From Pegea sp. RAD2-039 (taxonomy: Eukaryota; Chordata; Thaliacea; Salpida; Salpidae), in contig JAQGEQ010000071.1 in the NCBI GenBank assembly GCA_034620365.1, forward strand, positions 1 through 64,000: a stretch of 64,000 bases of DNA, given 5' to 3'. The translations under genes and the position numbers were made by a program. Numbering within the stretch: position 1 is the first letter of the stretch; each line of letters starts with the position of its first letter. The notes beneath the pieces are model-generated. The model saw nothing but the letters and a program-made list of their open reading frames with translations, ran no database searches and was not told the DNA's origin. Below, piece after piece: positions 57,062 through 64,000 of the stretch.

Positions 57062-60000
57062 GGGTAAGTAGGACTTTATTTTCAATTACCAATTCTGCCA
57101 TAGTAGTTTATATATCAGTCAACAAATTTATGTTTACAAAAATACATGTATCTAAAAAACAAAATATAAACTTTATTTTCGTGTTTAAGAGAAAGTTAAA
57201 AGATTGAATTCAGTATTTAAGCAGGGCAATAAAAATAACATTTTTATAATTTTAATAATTTTTTTTTAAATTTTATTTATTGAAATCTTGATGTTGTATA
57301 TATAGTTTAAATGGTAAGCTTAAAGACAATCCAGCGACGTTCCGCCAGTGGTCATTATAATATCAGAACGCGTGCTTTAAAACTAAACTTTTGAAGATTG
57401 AAACTTAAAAAATTTAAATCAAAAATCGACATCTATATAATAAAAATAAATTTTTCATTTAATTGTTTGAAGTTTTAAATTTTATCCGAAAACTACATTT
57501 TCTTTTAAGTACAGAATCTTCATCACTTTATAAAGCTTATAAAGGTATTTAATAAGTTATTTTTCTAAACAGAAAAGTTTGTCTTTTTATCCTTGCTTGT
57601 GAAAAAGCTCATTTTTGATACATGTTGTCATTACTGAAATGAAAAACTATTTTATAGTTCTAAAAATTAATCAAAATCTGACTCAACTTATATATATCTA
57701 AACTTACCGCTATATCAAATTTGTTAACTCCTAATTCATAAACTATGTTATTCGTGAAACTTCCAAAGTTCTTCAGACATAGATGAAGATGTTAACCAGA
57801 TAGGATCATTATATCATCTTTTAAATAATCTACTATTTAATCAGTAAAAATAAAGTTTTATAAAAATGTATCACTTACTAATGTTAAAACACGATAAAAC
57901 TTTGACCAGTAATAATATTACTGATAACGATGATAAAAGTCCCACGCAGAGATATAATTTGAAAAAAAACCATTTAGGTCGATTCAGCAATTTACAAAAC
58001 TTCTTGGTCCGATTTTTGAGATCTTGACTCACTAATATTACTTGCGATTGAATTGAGAAAGTTGACGAGTAACTATTTGTAGCAGCATGTTACAAAAAAC
58101 TTATCGTGATATTAACATTCTCCCTTCTCACCAATTTAATATTTGAAGTAGTTAGAAATTTAGAAATCCATTCAGCTCTTATTATACAACTATTATTAAA
58201 GTAAAACCACAGATTTTATACACAAGAGTAATTAAAAATAATATCTTACAGAATTTAAGAACTCTATCTTATTTGAAGACCTCATTTCATGAATTTTAAT
58301 TTTTTTATAGAAAAGTTTTTAGTATTTATACATTATGTTTATAAAGAATTAACAAATAATGCAATCTGTGTAATTCGAAATGATTTTACTAAAAAACAAT
58401 ACAAGCTGCAATGAGACTTTACAATAACTTTAAATCCACTCTCTAGTATAATTTGGAAAGTGTTGTCATACGGGAGAAAATTTAATTAAATCACTTACAG
58501 TCATTCTAATTTTAGCAAACTTTTCAAACCATTCAAATTAAAAGAACTTTTGATCACCAAACGCTGAACAACATAATTTAAATATTTTATTTATGGCTAA
58601 TTAACACTTGCTAAACGCTAATGGAAAGGGTTTACAAACATCAAAACAAATAAGTTTAACAAAAGTTTGATTTTAGGTAGCAAATAGAAATTTCAAAGTA
58701 AGCTCTACTGAAATTACTTTGTTGTAGCAGATAAAAGATATTTTTGAAAACATTTTGTTATTATTAAAGTGAACCTATGAAAAAGAATAAATATTAATAC
58801 AGGACTTTCTTTTTTCTTGGTCTTTTATTAGACAAGTATAAAGATGTTTTGTAAAACTGGTTTTAATATTATGATTGTTGATTGATCTTTTATTACATAA
58901 CTTACAAAAATATTTTGAAACAAACTTAAATTAATGAACTTGTTGAAAGATTCGTTATGAGAAGGTTTTCCAAGAAGACTATTCATAATAAAAGGAGACC
59001 TTTTTGATACTTTTGCTAACTATGTACTGCTGGTTTTTGTAATTAATCATTCATAAAACCATTCACTCAAATCACTTCTACGTAATCATCTTCAGATAAA
59101 AATCAATTTCAATAATCATTCAGTTAGAAAAACTGTATGTTTAAAATCATTTCAGAGTTTTAGTTTTTTTTGAAGTTTTTGATAAATAATTGAAAATCCA
59201 TAACTTTGTTAATAACGTTACAACATGTTTGTTAAAACAATAATCCAATATAATCGTCATTTTGTAACTATGATTTTTCAAAGCTTAAATATTTTAAAAC
59301 TGAAATTATGGTAAAAATTGCAAATTTAGATATAGGGATATGTTTAGAAAATGACGTAATTCTTGAATTTGTTTATTTTCATTGTTAATGCTACCAGTTC
59401 TACTTACCGTTTGACTGATTGTCATAAAAATTATTGAAAATCTTTTCAACTTTTTCAATTTTACTTTATTATTATTTTTTGGTGCATATCTAAATTCATA
59501 TTTTTAATACAAAACAGATTGAAATAAGAAAGTGTCACATAAATATGTTACACATTTTTAAGATGTTAATGTAAACTTATATCAAAACTCTTTGCTGTTG
59601 GCATTAAAAAAGATTGATTACTTGGTACTTTAGGATTAAATTTCAATTTTGATCATTTGATTGTGAATTTTTAAGAATGCAGATACAGTTTTAGAAGATT
59701 TTTAAGTTTAAGTAGAAAAATTAAATAATGTTTAAAGATAAACAAATTATTAACTAGTTGATGGTACTGTTAGTCACCAAACCACCGAACAGTAGTGGAC
59801 ATACAATCGCTTTATTTATTGAACTAAAGTGATAAAAACAGTAAAACATTTTATTTAAGTTTACTAAATAAACAAAAAATTGAAATTTCAAAAAACTATT
59901 CAAGAGCTTAAAATTAAATCTAAGTATTATGAAAATCCATTTAAAGTTCTAAATAAGATTTAATTACTCACGAGATAAGGTTTATTTTTATATCTATAAT

Positions 60001-62716
60001 TTATATCATGTTTTCAGGTTTTGTTATTCCTTATTAAAGTTTTTTTTGCAAACAAATATATTTTTAGTTTGTAAGAGCAGTTCAAAGTTTACTTTTTGTA
60101 ATGATTTACAAATCTGTTTAATAATGAGGTACCTGTCGGTATCTCTAAAATATTTGTGATTTGTTTGAACTTCTAATAACTGCAGTGTAAAACTACTCAT
60201 CATTTGAAGCTCTTAAACTAACACAAAGATAAACCAAATATCCACATCAATTGAGTATTAATCATTAATGTCCACATTGTCATCAAATGAGTTTATAATA
60301 TTTTACAGTAGTAGCAAACAAAGATCAGTATTAACTTTTAACCTATGAATATTTTGTCGTAAAAAGATGAATATTTGTCCTTACAAAAATATTTTCATTA
60401 AATTTGATAATATTTTGTTATCAAGAAATTATATTCCAAACTTGAAAAAATAAACCATTTATAATAATAATAAGTTTAGGATAGAGTTTATACACTTACA
60501 GTAAAAGTTGTAAAAGCTATGCTTGTAAAGTTTAAATTTTTTATAGTTTAGTTAACTTTGTTTTAATAGATCTATTCGAAAATCTAATAAATACCAAAAA
60601 TTAAAATATAGTTTTTTTCGTTAAGTTTAGTTAATTAATCAAATTGTAGACTAGCGGCTATATTGTAATGGTTGTAAAACAGCTTGATGGTTGTTTTTGA
60701 TCAAATAATTTTTCATTAGCATTTAAAGCGAAAAAATGGAAATCGGTAGAAATTTGTAATATTTTTGTGTAAACAAAAGTTGATACACAACAGTAGTATA
60801 GCAATAGGTCAATAATTTATTTCATGAAAAACGCAGTTATTGTAAGCTCGTATAAACCGATACCCATATTCATTTGATCAACAGCTAGGTAAGAGGATTG
60901 TGCTGCTGGTACCTACAAATTATCTGTTGCTTACTTCTTCACCTTAATGCCATCCAAAGATACTATTTTTTGCTTTCATAATTCTTCTGCTACTACTAAG
61001 GAATACAAAAGAAGAACTTTGAGAAATTGGTTCAGTTGGTTAAGGTGATTGGAACCTCGAATTAAGAAATCTTTTAGCTGAAAAATTTGGTAACCAGTTC
61101 CTCATTTGACTGAAAGAAAAAAAAAGAAATTGAGAAAGAGGAGTAAATATCTTTCAGATTTCAACCAATATTTTCAAAAACAGCAGGTTTGTCTGAAGTA
61201 TTATCTATCATCTGCTCTTTTAATTCAAACATTTGAAAATGTTACTGTAATTTACCTTTTTTTGTTTTATTTCTTAGTTTTACTTTAATAAGTATATAGC
61301 TGAACGAAGTTAGTCTGAGATAACTTTAAAGATTTATGCTTGCTAGAAGACTATTTTTGAGATTATTTCTAAATAACTAATGAAGCAATATAAAGTAGAT
61401 AGAAAGCTGGTTTAAGAATGCTAGATTTGTAATGAAAAAGAGGAGTATTAACAATGTTCAAAACCAGATTTTATGTAAGTATTAAGAATTAGAAACTAAA
61501 TCTTTAAAGATACATAGACTTAATTCTTAATTTATATAGAGATATAGAAATTTTTAGACAGTCTCTATAATAAACATTGATAAATGAGATAATAACTTAC
61601 AACTATTATTTAGACATTAATATCAAATATCATCTAGAATGAACTTTATTTGCTAGTTAGCTTAGATTCATTTTCACTTTGAACTTTTATCAAAATGCTA
61701 ATTTGGTTTACTTTTTAACCTTTTTTCTTTTATCTTCGTTCAATTTTATACCAAGTTATTCTGAGATAGTAAAAATTGTTTGTGTTTCCATTTAAGGCCT
61801 TTCTATTTATGATGAGTAGGCCTGTTACAGTAAAATCTAGCAAATCAATTGTTTTACAGTCTTCAAAACAAGCTTGCCTGCAGAATTCTATCCATCGATT
61901 TATCATTAATATATTGAAGTAAAACATCCAAAAGGTTATATGCCTGTTTTGCTTAAACCTAATTCATACTTTTAAAGGTTTGCATAAACTCGTACTCAAA
62001 TTCTACTCACAATATAAACATTACGAGTGCTTTCGATTTAACTTTGAAAGTCTTAAAGCTATGATCAACTTCATGATACTCTGATGAGTAGGATTATTGA
62101 AGCAGACAACTTATAATTTTACGAGATATTTTACTTTAAGTTCGATATAAATGCATCGATAGATATGTCTTCAGTATCGTTATGCTTGACTGATTAATTT
62201 TGTTCACTGGCGTTATAACTAGCAAATAAAAAGGACAAAAGAACCATTTCTTCCACAAAACTTCTCTATCAACAGTCGAAGTCGCTTTCAGTGTTAAATC
62301 ACAGGTTCAATGAAAGTATAGCTTTTAATAATGTCTTAATTGAAAAGACTATCCCATAAATACTCTAAAAACCTTTTGAGTTGTTGATGAAATAAATTAA
62401 AATTAAAATCAGAAAAGTTAGAAACGGAAAAGTGGTTTTGTGTGACACAGAAATGAAAATATGTATTTATATGCAATTATAAGCTGAGTAAAAGCTGAAT
62501 GAAAACATGTTGATGTCAAGTCTAAAAAGATGTGTCAAAATTGCTTGCTACAAATTGTCACATATAATTACATCACTTACATCGTAAAGATGTACGTTAT
62601 TCCATGACATTTTCTAACAATCTACATAAATGCTCAATTTTACAAAAATTCAGGTTCTTAAAATCCCGCACAAGTAAGATCTACCCATGACCTATTGAAA
62701 TTAACAATTTTTATTT
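57062..62716. other. Long AT-rich stretch, no supported gene
   Basis: Either a very long intron or intergenic. Two less AT-rich islets stand out. One at about 57310-57370 has a short frame (NGKLKDNPATFRQW) interrupted by stops. The other, at about 60830-61000, has a non-coding stretch ending in a strong donor (CAGCTAG then GTAAGAGG). No repeats or RNA genes could be confirmed. Confidence 0.5.
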
Positions 62717-62950
62717 TAGCTTCTACCTGATAAATGCGAAAAACAAGAGATATTGGCTGAGTGTGCTGCACGCTGGTGTATTAACGCATTAGACAACGGT
62801 CTTTTGCTCGTGCAGCTCATACACTATGTGCTACGTTATACAAAAGCCAACGGAAGGCTGATTTTCGATAGTATTGTTCTCATAGTTTTTGTATTCTATT
62901 TCATTGCTTCTTTCTCATTCTGTTTTATTCAATATTCAGTTATCACAGGT
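62717..62950 (+). CDS. Orphan exon of an unrecognised protein (partial)
   Basis: After an acceptor (TTATTTTAG) an open frame reads LLPDKCEKQEILAECAARWC then INALDNGLLLVQLIHYVLRY and a hydrophobic stretch (IVLIVFVFYFIASFSF), up to a possible donor at about 62950 (ATCACAG then GTATAAGG). Base composition is clearly less AT-rich than the surroundings, supporting real coding sequence. The hydrophobic run suggests a membrane segment unless the exon ends earlier. Neither family nor partner exons are recognised; the gene probably continues beyond the window. Confidence 0.4.
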
Positions 62951-64000
62951 ATAAGGAAGAAGGAAGTTTTCAAGCAAAAAGCTTTTTACTGCTTCAGCCA
63001 GTTTAGATTATTATTTCAACTTTTATTCTCTAATCTAATTTCATTCAAAACTTTCAGTAGCTCTCTATAGCTTAGAACTTGCATTTTCATCTGCAACGGT
63101 TGTCGCCCTGATGAAAAAGATCATAGAAGAAATGACGTCATTAGCGAGTTATAATCTAAATTTATGCAGAGTTAGAGATTGAGTTAGAGATCAAAAAATT
63201 AGTAGCAAATAGTTAATTCATTTCAAGTTGATTTTTATTAGGCTCAAATTAATCACTTGTAAGTTTAAAAGATTTAAAATAAGCTTTTTAGTTGAGAAGT
63301 CATCTGGGTTTAAGAGATTAACCCGTAAATAGAATTGGTAAAGTTACAAGTTTTATAACAAGAAAATTTATGTCATTTAAAGAACTCACATTTTCACAAA
63401 AATATTCTAAATATTTAAAACTAATTTTATTACTTAATTACATTTACTTTTATTTTATGAGTTTATTGAGTTGATACGCAAGATTTGCTCATGCATAACA
63501 TTATAATTTAGTTGTTGGGCAATGTTGGTACCCCGGGCGGTAGTACTATCTAAAAGTAAGAATAAATTATTAGAATGAAAAGTTATTATACAAACTGATA
63601 GAGATATACATGATGACGCTGCATATGAAGCTTCAACTCAGAGTAAATTCGGTGTTTATAACTTCACTGAATACAGGAAGTAAAGGACAGTCAATTATTG
63701 TGAAAATATCTCAAAGTTGACATGACATTACTCAGTAGGATTGCTTATTACAGTCAGTAAGCAACTCAGCGTATTATAACTAATAACTAGTTCAAATGTG
63801 GAAGTTAAAAGCGCTGGGCTGTTTGTAAGCTCATATCAGTATTTCTAACTGTAATAAAATGATAAGAAGCTTTTACAATTCATTATGAGTAGATATGAAA
63901 TCTAGGTAACAGAGGATTTAGTCTTTGAGGCAGCTAAGTTTAACAGCGTGAAGGTTTATTGAATGTTTATTAGTAGATATTTTTCACCTCATGAATAAAG
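62951..64000. other. Right end of window, no supported gene
   Basis: AT-rich with a few less AT-rich spots (a TGACGTCA at 63133 and a CCCCGGGCGG run near 63535). Possibly intron or 5' region of a gene to the right. Nothing certain. Confidence 0.45.

Noticed and set aside
1-64000. CRISPR array, bacterial operon or bacterial origin
   Set aside because: Introns, animal gene families and lack of regularly spaced short repeats rule this out.

Overview
The window is AT-rich animal nuclear DNA. Genes are split by canonical GT-AG introns, many only 50-200 nt, and use the standard code. Gene content is clearly metazoan: CAMSAP/Patronin, GTF3C3, CHCHD7, a C7orf25 homologue, BORCS5, SLC30A9, astacin-ShKT proteins and a CR1/Jockey-type LINE. 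The phylum cannot be fixed from sequence alone; a flatworm, rotifer or cnidarian would all fit. Many genes carry a bare 3' splice acceptor just upstream of the start codon, and one gene pair is only 11 nt apart, which hints at spliced-leader trans-splicing.

Layout. 1-17605: two and a quarter copies of a ~7.5 kb tandem unit. Each full unit carries an 8-exon astacin-like gene with a C-terminal ShKT domain. The units are separated by a ~0.55 kb segment bounded by inverted repeats, and this segment is inverted in the first copy relative to the other two. The third unit is cut off by a decayed LINE (17606-20950), followed by an old, diverged piece of the same unit. 22148-29466 (minus): a complete CAMSAP gene (CH domain, disordered middle, coiled coils, CKK). 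32058-36512 (plus, divergent): GTF3C3, a TFIIIC TPR subunit. 36962-39982 (minus): an unrecognised charged protein. 43137-49359 (plus): CHCHD7, the C7orf25 homologue, BORCS5 and SLC30A9 head to tail. 49950-55757 (minus): two tandem secreted LPMO-like paralogues with Ser/Thr-rich repeat linkers. 55.8-64 kb: mostly AT-rich DNA with one possible signal-peptide exon and one orphan exon.

Most striking are the astacin copies. Both keep open exons, splice sites, signal peptide and ShKT cysteines, but both have lost zinc ligands (one of three in copy 1, two of three in copy 2) and the Met-turn segment is absent. The active-site exon differs at about a third of its codons although the intron just upstream is identical between copies. 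This looks like a locally expanded family of secreted pseudoproteases. A parallel case is the LPMO-like pair, where one paralogue lacks the N-terminal histidine needed for the copper brace.
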